Source: Allomyces macrogynus ATCC 38327 (Eukaryota; Blastocladiomycota; Blastocladiomycetes; Blastocladiales; Blastocladiaceae). Taken from it: a stretch of 23,905 bases of DNA. Shown in pieces: positions 6,352 through 16,795 of the stretch. The stretch covers positions 134,837 through 158,741 of the forward strand of contig GG745363.1 of assembly GCA_000151295.1 (NCBI GenBank). Direction: 5' to 3'. Numbering within the stretch: the stretch's first letter is position 1; each line of letters starts with the position of its first letter. The notes under the pieces were generated by a model. The model was given only the letters and a program-made list of their open reading frames with translations. It had not been told where the DNA came from and did not search any database. Position numbers and translations under genes: made by a program.

Positions 6352-8844
6352 ATGATGCAGGGTCCGCGCTCCAAGGGGATGCCCTGGTTTGATTTGAAGG
6401 ATGCCCTTGTGGGCCATCCTGCGCTGGCGGAGCACCATTTGTGGAGCGCTGTGACCAGTGTCGCTGCCCAGCCGTTCTTGCATGTCACCACGGACGGCGA
6501 ACATTTTGTGACTCGTCGCCGTGGCGGCAGTGAGCAGCTTCTGCTTCCAGTGCCGAAATCGACGCCAGTGTCCGTTGCCGTTCCGTCCCCACCAGTCGCT
6601 CCAGTTACGCCAGCCCCAACCCCCGCCCCCAGTTGCTTCGAGCAAGACTGCTAAGAATGCAGCCGCTGCACCGCGACCTGCATCCTTGTCGACGGCACCG
6701 GCCCCGCTGGCTCAGTCGGCCGTCGGGTCTATGATCCCGCACATATCCAATGCGCGCATCGACGTCTATCTGATCAAGACGGCGACCGACGCTCAGTCGG
6801 CCTCTTCGCACATTCCCGCAACTTGCCCGACCATCGCGCTCAAAGTCGAGGGTGCACTGGACCGCCGCGCGGGTGGGGTTGACGTCGTGCAAATTGCTGT
6901 TCCCGCAGCCTCGAAGAAAGCCAAGCCCGTCGTGTTCCTGTTTGATTACGCTGGCGCAGCGAGCGATGCTCACCGCCCATCTCTCACCAAATCGCTGCAG
7001 TCGATTCTCGACCAATGTGACGTGGTCGTGCACGACGGTCGTGCCGACACCGACGCGCTCCTGCACCAGCTCGGCGTCCACCTGCACCCAGTTTACGAGA
7101 CGCAAACGCTTTTTGCTGAGTGGCACGCGCTCACCAAGACAGCGATTGCCGTCCAGGCTGCAGTCGACGCGCAAGCAGCACCGGCCAAGTACCATCTTTC
7201 TGACGCGCAGCAGGTCAAGTTGTTTGCGGCCATGCAGTGGATCTCGACCCCGACGCGCACGCGACCGGGTCTCAACATTATTTTGCTGGCGTGCGGGTTG
7301 CCCGAGAACCCGCTCAAGAAGCAGTTCCACGACCTGGTTAGCAAGGCCGTGACGGGCCCCAACGACCGCAAGACCTACTGGCAGCTGCACCCAAATGCCG
7401 TCGAGCTCGCCGAGTGCGCGGCGTGCGACGTCGACCAGCTCGTTCCCGCGGCGAATGCCATGGTCGAGCGCATCGGGGAGCTGTCGAAGTGGCTCGTGCG
7501 CGCGCGCAGTTGGTTGCACGTCGCGGAACGGCTCCAGAACAAGACGTGGTCGTTGGGGCAGAATTTGCCAAAGTACGCGCCGGTGCATGCGCGGTTTGAT
7601 GACGACAGCAAGCTTGTGTGGCGGTTTGCGTTGTCGGAAGACGGCGAGTCGGAGGTCGCGTCAACAGGCAGTGATGAACAGGTTGCCGAGTTTGCTGAAC
7701 GCACCAAGGCCGAGGTCGACCAGTTGTTTTCGCTCTTGCCCGAAAACGTGTGTGCCGTAGTCGCGGCCGAGTTTCCCGACGCCGAATCTGAGCTCAACGA
7801 AGTCATTTTGGATCTTGGACGTCGTCCGCTGCTGCGATTCTTTGGGACGAGCAAGCCCGCTGCCGAGTTGACGCAGTTGCCGCCAGTTACCATGGAGGAT
7901 CTCGAAGCCATTTTTGAGGGTCGCAAGTGGTCGTCGGATCGGCGCGGCGGAATTGACGGCATGCTGCACCGCATCAGCTGGATCTCGGATCGCGACGATA
8001 ATGTCGTCGGGCTCACGATTCGTGTCGGTCGGGCGTGTCCACCGGGGTATGGTGTTGGCCAGATGTTGCAGGACCTGGTCGCGTCGGGCAAGTCGATTTT
8101 GATTCTCGGCAAGCCAGGAAGCGGCAAAACGTACGTTGTCATATCACTTGTCCCACCCGCAAACTCCCACGCTCACCCTCTCACCCTCTCACTTCTCCAC
8201 CCTCCTAGCCATACGCTCCGCGACCTGTGCGCGCGCTTGAGCGAAGCGGGCAACAATGTCATGGTCGTCGACACGTCCAACGAAGTCGGCGGTCCCGGCA
8301 ACATCCCGCACTTTTCGCTGCACCGTGCGCGCCGGATGCAAGTCAAGCGCCGTGACCGGCAATTCGAGGTGCTGCTCGAGGCCGTGCAGAACCACACGCC
8401 CGACGTGGTCGTCATCGACGAGATTTCCGACGCTCGCGAAGTCGAGGCGGCGCGGTCGGTCGTCACGCGTATCCAGGGTATGGTCGCCCCGCCCGGGGGC
8501 CCCCGGATTTCCATTTTGCGCAACAAGACGATGTCGTGACTTTGGCGGGGGACCCTGTGTCGTCGACGGGCGGCGACGAAAAGGCGAAAGCCATGGGCGG
8601 GCGCAAGACGGTCACGCAGCGTGCCGCTGACGCGACGTTCACGACGGTCGTGGAATTGCTATCGCGGACCGAGGTGCGCGTGTTCCACGATGTCAACCGT
8701 ACCGTCGATGACTTGTTGACGTTCCCAAAGCGTGTGCCGTGGGTCGAGCGCCGCTGGTTGCCGGATCCGTCTGGTGCGCCCAAGGGATTCTTTTGGGTCG
8801 CGCTCGAACCGTTTGATGAGGTGCAAGCGGACCTGGTGGTTTGA
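6352..8844 (+). CDS. DEDD exonuclease-like domain fused to a Ycf45/SpoIIIAA-type P-loop ATPase
   Basis: The gene reads in three frames. From ATG 6352, MMQGPRSKGMPWFDLKDALV... is coding-like and passes into a second frame in a C-rich run near 6615-6640, probably a one-base error. The second frame then encodes an RNase D/EXD1-like domain. TIALKVEG stands where such enzymes have a DxE motif, FLFDYAG is the following strand, and VVHDGRADTDALL is motif II. The P-loop ATPase begins with DLEAIFEGRKWSSDRRGGIDG, as in plastid Ycf45 and bacterial SpoIIIAA. It has Walker A GKPGSGKT, then DTSNEVGGPG and Walker B VVVIDEI. An intron at 8131-8208 splits the Walker A Thr codon; spliced, it reads GKTHTLRDL. 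The frame hits TGA at 8537, but family-like sequence continues in another frame (DDVVTLAGD, GGRKTVTQRAADATFTTVVE) to 8844. Part of the conserved segment before it seems lost. The role in nucleic acid handling is inferred from domains only. Confidence 0.72.
8131..8208 (+). other. Spliceosomal intron, 78 bp, no stop codon
   Basis: It starts with GTACGT and ends with a pyrimidine-rich tract and CCTCCTAG. Its length is a multiple of three and it has no in-frame stop, so the frame reads through it. Removing it restores a normal ATPase sequence just after the Walker A Lys. Confidence 0.85.
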
Positions 8845-9456
8845 GGAGAACGTTTGGTTGAATAGTTTTGTCATGGTGTGGTGAATTTGGACCAGTGCTC
8901 GTTTGCATATGCCGTGGAGCTCTCCCTCGTGCTAACTTCATTATATTTCAACTTCACAACTTCTCACTTTCGCAAACTGCGCAACCTTCAGCGACGATAT
9001 CGAAAGGCATGCTGGTTCTCGTGCAGCGTTTTGAGGTTTGGTCGCAAACAAAAAATATCTATATTCCTCATCTGCAATCGAACTCGTTGTCCCTGTAGCG
9101 TGAAGAATGTAATGTGGCAACTTGAGCCCTTCAATGGGCGCTGGAGCAAATCTTGCCGTTTCCTGTGTAACGGGTCGAGATTGATTTCCATATTGTATTT
9201 TCCCTTTTTGCAATCAAACGGCGACATGACGGCGAAAAAGGGTTCGCACTCCTGCGCACATACAGATTCCCCAATCCATGGCAACCCTTTCCTGCAGCTC
9301 CAACAATCGCACATTGAAAATGAGCCCGCCCGTGTTCATTCACGAAATGAAAATTACAGCGTCGGTCAAATACCGCTTCATAACTTCCACGTCCTCCTTT
9401 TGCAGCCGATTTTTGGCCACGTTGACCTTGCAGACTGCAGACTGCGGCTCCGGCTA
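8845..9456. other. Intergenic stretch, no gene seen
   Basis: Between the ATPase gene and the end of the F-box/LRR-like remnant on the opposite strand, open frames on both strands are short and of odd composition. I see no repeats or RNA genes. It probably holds the 3' flanks of two converging genes. Confidence 0.4.
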
Positions 9457-10741
9457 TCACTCGCGCAATCTTCTCGGGAAACCGCCGCGATATACAACAA
9501 CCATGGATGGTGAGCTCAACGAGTTACGGGGGAGACGCTCTGCTAGAATCTTGGCGGTGGCGTCTGGCACGGGATATTCTGCAATGAGGTACCGCACGCA
9601 CGGTGGGGATATCTCCAGGTATTGGATGGAGCAAGTCGCGCATCGTAGTCGTGCTCAGGAGCATGAGCGTGTCAAGGTGCACAGGACGTTCAAATTTGAC
9701 GCCCAGTACAACCGTCCACATAGCATTTTTGGCGCAGAGTTGAATGTGATACCCAGATGCGTCAATGTCAGCGGAAGCCCAGCGAGCAGAGCGTCAAATC
9801 CGTCTGGCGACAGGCGGCCGGTGCTGAGGGAGAAGCGACGCAGCCTCGGAGAGACATGGCGGCAAAAATGATAGCATCGTCATCAGACATGAGTTCGAGG
9901 TGAATTGACACGAGACGGGCTGGCAAGCGCGGAGCAAGCTTCGACACAATGCTTATATGTTGGTGCATTGCGCGGGCATCAAGCTCAAACTCGCGCAGCG
10001 AAGTCAGGAGCCGGGCAGCCAGATCCGGCGCCAGAGATGTCTGGAGTTGGTCGAGCTTTCAAGAAAAGGCGGCGGCGACACGGGATGGCAGCCCGAAAGC
10101 GTTGCACGCTTGATTTGCGACGCTGGGACCGGGAAAAGTTTGGCCCTGTTGGTCAAAACATGATCAGCCATATCAAACTTGGTTTCCTTGAACTGAACGC
10201 TGACGTGACCAATAATCACGGGCGTGACTCCACAACGTCAGTACGCCATGCTGCACACTCCTGTTGAAGCTTTGCAAACCCATCTCGATCGTCAAGATGA
10301 AAGTTGCTGAGCATGCTCGGTCCACTGGTGTCAAAGACTCGTTGCAGCTACGTTGAACCCTCCGTAATCCTTCAAGACATTGTCGATAATGGCAGACAGC
10401 CGGTGGAGCATGACGGCCATCATAGGACCGCCAAAGTTCGTGTCGCAAAGCGTTTTCAGACCTCCAAACTGATGATCCGACGCTAACATAAACAGGTCAC
10501 TCCCATCACTGCTGCCAAGAAGATAGTATGGCCGGGCGGCAAACTCGACAAGGACCCGAACGGCGGGAGCATAAAGAAACGGTGAGAACCGCGCCAAGTA
10601 ATACACGGCAGAGCGCCGGTCTTCAGCATGAGTACCGCGCAAATAGCGCGCGATGGCAAGTAAAATATGACTGGGGAGCTGCTCAAGTGCAGAGGATGCC
10701 AGTCTGATACGATCTACTTGATGCGCGTCGAATGCCATCAT
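9457..10741 (-). pseudogene. F-box/LRR-like protein gene with several frame breaks
   Basis: From ATG 10741 on the minus strand a 136-residue frame begins with an F-box-like helix (ALEQLPSHILLAIARYLRG) and reads SAVYYLARFSPFLYAPAVRVLVE. Coding-like sequence then carries on in changing frames. Examples are GFAKLQQECAAWRTDVVES (about 10285-10225), LLTSLREFELDARAMHQH (about 10010-9950) and LRRFSLSTGRLSPDGFDALL (about 9845-9780). It ends with YLIAEYPVPDATAKILAERL, ..SMVVVYRGGFPRRLRE and TGA TAG at 9457. The Leu-rich periodic text and the F-box-like front fit an F-box/LRR protein, which would be a substrate adaptor of an SCF ubiquitin ligase. At least five frame changes are needed, so it is either a dead gene or poorly sequenced. 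The family call is by eye. Confidence 0.42.
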
Positions 10742-11701
10742 TTTGGCGTGTAAAGCTTATTGTGGGCACTTGGGAACGCCGCTGGATGTGCTAGTCTCCG
10801 AGAATGGTCGCTTTAACTGAGAAGCGTACGGGCCAAACCAAAGCTACCACATGTTTGTCAAGGCTGGTGTTGGTTGATGACAGAGCACTGAGCAGCACCG
10901 CAACAAAATATCCACGTCAGTTCGGAGCTGCACGCATGAAGGGGATGTTTTAAATACTGATCGGACGTGAGGTGGCAGCGGGTTAAGTTGTAAATGTTGA
11001 TGTGTACTGTCACTCACAATGAACAGGCTCGATGCAGCCAAGACTGGCCTGACAATCGGTCGCCATTTTCGGGACGCTCTAAATCCTTGAGGTCCTGCTT
11101 TGGCCAGCTCATACCTTGTGGCTTGTCTTCAGTGCTGCCGCCATGGGTGATCTGGAGCATGTCCTTGCCTAACAGCGTCGAGAGTGATGAGGGTGAAAGC
11201 TGCCTTTGACAAGGCCAGCAAGGCCCAAGTTCAGCATGACAGTAGAAATTGACGAGCTCGCGCTCATTCCCAAAAAATGCAATGCCTGCGGAGCATCACA
11301 CATGTTCACAACAACGGCAATTGCTGTTATTGGTCAGCAATTTGACATGTGCATCTCTGCGCCGCTCGTTGCGGCAAATCCCAGACTTGATGGGTGGATG
11401 TCATGCCTGTTTGGAGCACTCAGCCTCGCTCTTCTTTCAGCAGCATTTTGGCGTCTCGGGAAAGTAATTGACGTCGGAAGTGCGCAAACTGTAAGCTCTT
11501 CCCTTCGTTTCTCTGGTGCGAGATGCACGCGTGTCCGCTATCGGAAATCAAGGTTGGCGATGCGGAGGGATTTAAAGTGCGCCTGTTTGCAAAAAATAAT
11601 TCACAAAACAAACATCCCTCCTCGCAACCCTTCAAGACTTCACGGCCGACGTGTTCTGAATGCACGTTCTCACATTTTACCACTCGGCAAGCCCGCTGGC
11701 T
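10742..11701. other. Stretch without a clear gene, up to the N gap
   Basis: A TATTTAAA box at about 10950 (minus-strand sense), some 200 bp before the F-box-like start, could belong to its promoter. A plus-strand frame at 11206-11700 has a hydrophobic part (MSCLFGALSLALLSAAFWRLGKV) and runs into the gap. It has no recognisable domain and I do not call it a gene. Confidence 0.3.
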
Positions 11702-11835
11702 NNNNNNNNNNNNNNNNNNNNNNNNNNNNNNNNNNNNNNNNNNNNNNNNNNNNNNNNNNNNNNNNNNNNNNNNNNNNNNNNNNNNNNNNNNNNNNNNNNN
11801 NNNNNNNNNNNNNNNNNNNNNNNNNNNNNNNNNNN
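11702..11835. other. Assembly gap (run of N)
   Basis: About 134 unknown bases. They join two contigs, so order and distance across this point rest on scaffolding only. Confidence 0.98.
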
Positions 11836-12646
11836 TGGATGCGTAAAGCCGGACTGTACAACGCCAGCCCCGAACCGACGACAATCGTACCCACAATCGC
11901 AACGAGAAGCCCGTCGACAGGGTAGGCAAGGGTGGCAGTCGCACCAGCAAGCCAACTCGGAACCGCGACCAATGAGAACTTGCCAACGCCTGCAACAGCA
12001 CGGTCAATCGCCATGCGCTCAGTCGTCACGTCCTGGTCCACGACTACTGAGAGCTGTCGCCGATAATACTGCGTCGTGAATGGAACCGTCGCGTACGTTT
12101 CAATAACGGCAGGCCACGGAATCACGTCGTCATCAATCATACCGTTCCCACTTCCCACTGCAATGTGACGGTTGCATAGTCACATTGGGTGACGATTCGG
12201 CGGCGATCACTTTCAACTCGAAAGGAGCGCTGAATTGGGACAGGGTGTACAGGACCTGCCAAAGCCGCGTAAGTCTTTGACGCTTGTCGGCCATGGGACT
12301 TGGTCGGCCAAGTAACTCTCATTTGCGGCAGCGGGGGCGTGAACCAAGATGACACGCTCTGCCGTCCCCAGCCGCCCGTTGTGGACGCGGCGCTGACTGG
12401 GATCGAGTCAGGCCTGGGGGATGGGGGTTTGCTTCGACTTTGACCGTGGCGAATATACATGTTCTGTGATGTGCTTCGCGCTGGATTCACTGCCTTCTGC
12501 CTCCTGAAATGACTCTCGTCCCTATGCAGCGTTCCAACGCCTGCTAGGCGAGCGAGGTCAGACTGACTGGGCAAAAGCACCACGCGCACGTCCAAAGGGG
12601 CCACAATCGCGTCCGCGTCGTTGTGGGCCTCCCTTGGCATGGGCAC
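11836..12646 (-). pseudogene. Unrecognised membrane protein, frame-broken and cut by the N gap
   Basis: Coding-like sequence reads on the minus strand in successive frames. AERVILVHAPAAANESYLAD lies around 12370-12305, MADKRQRLTRLWQVLYTLSQ from about 12294, and DDVIPWPAVIETYATVPFTT from about 12135 to the gap. The last part carries YYRRQLSVVVDQD and two hydrophobic segments (FSLVAVPSWLAGATATLAYP and VDGLLVAIVGTIVVGSGLAL), likely membrane helices. One-base shifts near 12300 and 12140 are needed. I do not recognise the family. It could be one working gene with sequence errors or a decayed one; its 3' end is lost in the gap. Confidence 0.35.
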
Positions 12647-13168
12647 CAGCTCTTATGGCCAAGGAAGATTGCACAAGGCGCAAAACAGAAAACGGTGGAA
12701 AGGCGGATCACACTTTTATCACAGTCCCAGAATCTGGAAACTGCGTGAGAACCAAGGGCAACCACGTCACTACCACACTGTACTCTTCAAACCAATGTGA
12801 CCGACACCCCACTCGAGTTTCGTCACGTCCGTCACATGCGCGCCAGGACCAGCAACTGCACTACTCGGGAACACACGCGCAGGCCGCCACCGAAATACAA
12901 CGACTCTTCAAACTACGGCTTGAGCGGGCTGGGAGCGTCCGAAGATGCGCGCCACTGGAGTGATCGGCCCTCAGACGTTCTGCAAAGTCGTGACGAGCCC
13001 GAGATATTTTTCGACAGCTGACAGTGGTGCAATAAGTGTCGCGCGATCAGTGACTTGCAGCCGAAAAGGACGGAAACAGCTTCTCGTCGTCGTCGTGGAG
13101 CGAACGAAGGATCGCCACGTCAGGTTGCTTGAAGGCTGTATGGCGAACAGGGACCAGATCGGGCCGCC

Positions 13169-13689
13169 TCACCAGAAGTCGCCGTGCAAACACGCACAGC
13201 GCTTTGAGTCGACGGCAGCGATGCTGTCATAAAAAATGAAGCGGATAAATTGCTCCAAGAGAACAGACGAAGGCAGCAGTGGACCTCGCTTGGTGCCAGC
13301 CTGCAGTTTTGCAACAGCTTCATGACATCGCACTAGCGGGAAGACAACAGACTTGCTCCGCCATCACATTGGGATCGTAACTGCGCGCAGGATCGGATAA
13401 AAATCAAGATTCAAATACGCTGACAAAGAAATTTGCTGGCTTCGATTTCTGCAACATGAGCCGAGCCTCGTATGCATCCCCACTCTCTTCGTGGCTGCGC
13501 CACTGTCCCACCGATCCAGCTTCCGCTCAATGTAATCGTGATCACCATCGACCAAGTCATAACAATCACGCAACACTGCGGTCAGCTCGGCAAGTTGCCA
13601 AACATAGCTGCCTTGTGAGCTGACCATTTTTCCAACTTTTCCAACCTTTCCACTCCAACGAGCCGCTCTTTTTCAAGCACTTCGAGCAT
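13169..13689 (-). pseudogene. Unrecognised coding remnant
   Basis: On the minus strand an ATG at 13689 opens MLEVLEKERLVGVERLEKLE, a charged helical start. A frame change leads to VWQLAELTAVLRDCYDLVDG (ORF to about 13490). Another frame at 13321-13169 reads LLPSSVLLEQFIRFIFYDSI and ends HGDFW. Composition is protein-like but the frame breaks at least twice. I see no known domain. It may be the front part of the gene fragment next to the N gap. Confidence 0.28.
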
Positions 13690-14241
13690 GCATGCTTCCT
13701 ACCCAGACCAAGTGTCCAGAATTTGTCGCTCAAGCGTTATCCTCCTCATTCTCGCATCAATAATCACGTTATGGCAGCATCACGATGATGTGGTTGTGCG
13801 GTTCATGTCCACCGTGCGTACGGGCGCATGGTGGGCACGAGTAGTGCGACTCGTGCGCGGCTGCAGCAGCACGTCCTCAGGCTCACGACTGCCGCCGCAG
13901 CAAGTGTCCGCAAGCGTGACGCGCGTCGTTTCTACCCGTGCGACGCACGTCCGGTCAGGCAGTTTTGGTTTGGTTGTGTTTGACGTTGCTGTTCAATAAA
14001 GACGGCCGCCCACGCCTGTCGCGGTTGGCAGCTATTACGCTCGAAACACGAAAAAGCGAAGGTTTCCAATATCAGATCATGACGGTGCATTAGAAATCAT
14101 GTGTGCTGATGTGTGTGCTGGGGTGGGGGGAGGGGGGCGGGTGTGTTTTCAGACGCCTGTCGAATCACAAAAAATATTACTTGTTACGACGACCAAATTT
14201 GACAACAAACCAGAAAAACAATGCAACTATGACAGTCACTG
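13690..14241. other. Stretch without a clear gene
   Basis: A plus-strand frame of 103 codons (13688-13999) has one hydrophobic segment (SSVILLILASIITLW), and its stop lies inside an AATAAA hexamer (13995-14000). It overlaps a minus-strand start and shows no domain, so I leave it uncalled. A G-rich run (14117-14145, GGGGTGGGGGGAGGGGGGCGGG) follows. Confidence 0.3.
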
Positions 14242-16300
14242 TTAGACTGTGCGCAATATGTTGCGCGACGTGGCCGCAACATTAGTCAGGACGATGGCTG
14301 GTGTAAGCAGCCCTGGACGCCCATCAAAGTTCCGATTGACGATGCCTGGGAACATGCATACATCAACGACAAGCGCATTCATGTCGACGCAACTGTCGGT
14401 CGCAATCAGTGCGCCCTCAACCATGAACACGTTGTCAAAATCGACGTTGCGCTGCACTGTGTACGCCGAAACTGTCATGTTTGCGCACCGCATCCGACAC
14501 CAAGTGATCGCCGCTGTCGTGAATATTGTGGCGAGTTTGCGCGGCTGGCCTTACAGTCGGCCGGCTCCTTGCTCCATTCCAACTGGTTCAAAGCGTCAAC
14601 AGTTTCATCAACAAACGCGTCAGCACGTGGCAATGGAACGCGTTCTGCGTCACGTTCATGAGCTTGAATCATGGATTCGCCCAGGGCATCAACCACAAGA
14701 TGATCGAGCCAGTCCACGATGTAATGCGCGACAGTGTTCATCGCAAGGGCGCGGGCATGCTGCCGGGCCAGAATTGTGCGGCCGGAATCGTCGCGATTGG
14801 GGGGCCACGGGTTCACGGCAAATTGGGTGGCACTGAATAGGCCTTGCCATTCGTCAACCATCTTCTGTTTGCTGCACCCGCTGAGCAGGTTGGAAGTCGT
14901 TGGTTGCACAGACGGCAGCTCTTTCGGAGCACAGTTTCCAAACACCTTGAACTTCGTCTCGGGTACGAAATCCGTCACAAGAATCAGAGCCGAACGGGTA
15001 ACAGTCGGGAAGACCGGCATGGAGGAAGTGAGATGCGACGGCGGGGGGCAGGGCACTGCTGTAGAAGTGACACTCGGCGTGCAAGTTGCAGCCCCCATGG
15101 GTTGAAGTGAAATCACGTTTCCAGCACTGCGGAGCAGTGAAGCATTGTCACTGCGCGATGACATCTGCCTCGCAGAACCAGGACGAGCTGCGGGGCCGTA
15201 TGGGTTTTGAGCAATTGTCGGTTCAGCGTCAAAGTAGAAAGAACCTTCGCTTCCGACCGGCGCGAGATATATTGGAGGCGCGGAACGGGCGATCACATAC
15301 ACAGGCACTGACGGAGGATCTAAAGAGTGGAAAGAACATAGGGGAGGCTTTCGTGAGCGCAGGCCGAGAGAGCGATGCAACTGTAAGTTGTCCACCTTCC
15401 ATGGCTGTGATGAGTAACGCACTGTTTCTCACACCAAGTGCGGCCGACTGACTCGCACCAGGGCCCAAGAATAGAGCTGCATCACCATTTCGCTTCTGGT
15501 TCATCGCAAGTCGCTCGAAAATGCCACGGGGCACTGACGAGAGCGAGGAAATAAGCTCACGGCGGCGGCCACGAACGAGCCTGCAGTAGGTGAGCCCCAC
15601 ACCCAACAAGGCCATGGCGACGAATCCACCCACAATTGTGCCCACGAACTTTGAACGTTGCTATCGTAACACGAGGAGCGGGGACAAACGGGCACCGCGC
15701 AAACGTGTTAGAGGTCGACGCCGTCAATGCGTGTGTGTCATTAGCAAGAGTGTTATTCCAGTTTGAGCACGCCAACGGTTCCGTCCCATTCGTTGAATCG
15801 TACAGGCAACCGGTAAGCATGCCGATCATTGAATCGTTCTGACCGCCACCCTGGGGCGACGCGAATACTCGCACGCCCTTGGTTGTCCACCATTGATCAA
15901 CGTTTGGGAGTTTTCTGGAAGCTGGATCGGCCCACGGCACCGACATGGCGGCGTTGCAGCCAGAGCAACTCGATGGCAATGAGCTGTTGTCCGAGCACAC
16001 CCAGTTGAGTGCGGTATTGATATTTGACGCAAGTACACCCAATAACATTGACGTTTTCGAAGACCCTGTCCATGTACACATCGACAACGCCCAGCGAATT
16101 AGTCCCATTCAGTGACAAGAGTTTTCGCCCAGCACATTTTGCATTGGTGGAATACTGTCGCATTTGAAGATGGTTGCGGGGATACGGTGGCTGTCGCACT
16201 GCTGGGACTTGTCTGCGCCAAACTCGTGGGATCATTCTGTTCCGGGCGAGGCTCGTGGTCCTTGGGTGATGCGTCAGCGGGAAATCTTAGTTGGGCTGTG
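14242..16300 (-). pseudogene. Broken paralogue of the single-pass membrane protein at 20339-22360
   Basis: The same protein as the intact copy can be followed piece by piece, but in changing frames. There is a Ser/Thr/Pro-rich start (EQNDPTSLAQTSPSSATAT, about 16240). Next come KCAGRKLLSLNGTNSLGVVD (about 16125) and WVCSDNSSLPSSCSGCNAAM with TGCLYDSTNGTEPLACS (16000-15750). A membrane helix follows (GTIVGGFVAMALLGVGLTYC, about 15640). The cytosolic domain contains QKMVDEWQGLFSATQFAV, and the conserved end is VCMFPGIVNRNFDGRPGLL. An intron at 15320-15434 matches the position and phase of the intron in the intact copy. Frame changes are needed near 16130, 16035, 15650 and 14525. Four breaks against none in the sister gene point to a pseudogene, although sequence error cannot be ruled out. 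Confidence 0.65.
15320..15434 (-). other. Intron in the broken membrane-protein copy, 115 bp
   Basis: On the minus strand the donor is GTGTGAG and the acceptor is CCACTCTTTAG. It splits a glycine-type codon after its first base, exactly as the intron at 21325-21414 does in the paralogue. Removing it joins SQSAALG to PPSVPVYVIA in frame. Confidence 0.7.
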
Positions 16301-16360
16301 CCGCGTTGACGGGGCCACTCCGGGCGCCGCTACCTCCCTCCGTTTTGGCGCTGGCAAACA

Positions 16361-16795
16361 CTAGGAGTATCGGTACTTGATTGCAGGCAAATCCAAGGCA
16401 AGACGAGGAAAAAGGTGGCTGCAGGGTTGGAGCGCGGCGCTGATTGAAATGATCTTATTGAAGAGGAGAGGACTTGAATGGTGCATTTGCAGTCGTCGGG
16501 GGGGGGGGGGGGGGCTATTGAAAGGCAGGAGCCGCACGTCATCCATTTTTTCCACGTCACTACTAATTTTCGACGTTGCACACTTGGCGTGATGGGCGTG
16601 ATGGGCGTGATGGGCGTGATGGCCGACTGCCTGTTGATGCATCGGTTTGAGCATCTCATCCAAGACTTCGCCATCTTCAGAAATACACAGAAGCTTGTGA
16701 TTCGCGCTTCTGGCATCATTAAGGGTTAGCAGGAATCTCATGGCCGAGCGTTGTGCATTATTTCTCCACCCCACATCCTTGACCGAGAAACCCAT
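16361..16795 (-). CDS. Possible small hypothetical protein with His-His-Ala repeat
   Basis: From an ATG at 16795 on the minus strand a frame of about 144 codons runs to a stop at 16361. It reads MGFSVKDVGWRNNAQRSAMR, LCISEDGEVLDEMLKPMHQQ, a run of four HHA units made by a 9-bp tandem repeat, then a Pro run encoded by the poly-G tract. The first 60 residues look protein-like. The rest is low complexity. I recognise no family, and there is no neighbour that suggests a role. Confidence 0.25.
   Translation of the reverse strand: MGFSVKDVGWRNNAQRSAMRFLLTLNDARSANHKLLCISEDGEVLDEMLKPMHQQAVGHHAHHAHHAHHAKCATSKISSDVEKMDDVRLLPFNSPPPPPRRLQMHHSSPLLFNKIISISAALQPCSHLFPRLALDLPAIKYRYS
16498..16514. repeat. 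Poly-G run of 17
   Basis: Seventeen G in a row on the plus strand, flanked by CGTC and CTATTG. Such runs are often miscounted in sequencing. If the small minus-strand gene is real, the run encodes a proline stretch. Confidence 0.9.
16583..16623. repeat. 9-bp tandem repeat (GGGCGTGAT), four copies
   Basis: Four GGCGTGAT-type units in a row, perfect apart from the first base of the first one. On the minus strand they encode His-His-Ala repeats. Confidence 0.9.

Noticed and set aside
6605..7588. 327-codon minus-strand frame inside the exonuclease-ATPase gene
   Set aside because: Arg-rich text typical of an antisense shadow of a GC-rich coding region. The plus-strand frame has clear domains.
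8878..9513. 211-codon plus-strand frame with many Arg, Cys and Phe
   Set aside because: It overlaps the end of the F-box/LRR-like remnant on the other strand and has random-looking composition without any motif.
13688..13999. Small plus-strand gene with one hydrophobic helix and an AATAAA at its stop
   Set aside because: Arg/Val/Ser-rich low-information text, overlapping an opposite-strand start, no homologous feel. It remains possible but unsupported.
14117..14145. G-rich run as a quadruplex or telomere-like repeat
   Set aside because: The run is not a regular telomere unit, and the surrounding sequence is ordinary. A quadruplex is possible, but nothing else supports a role.
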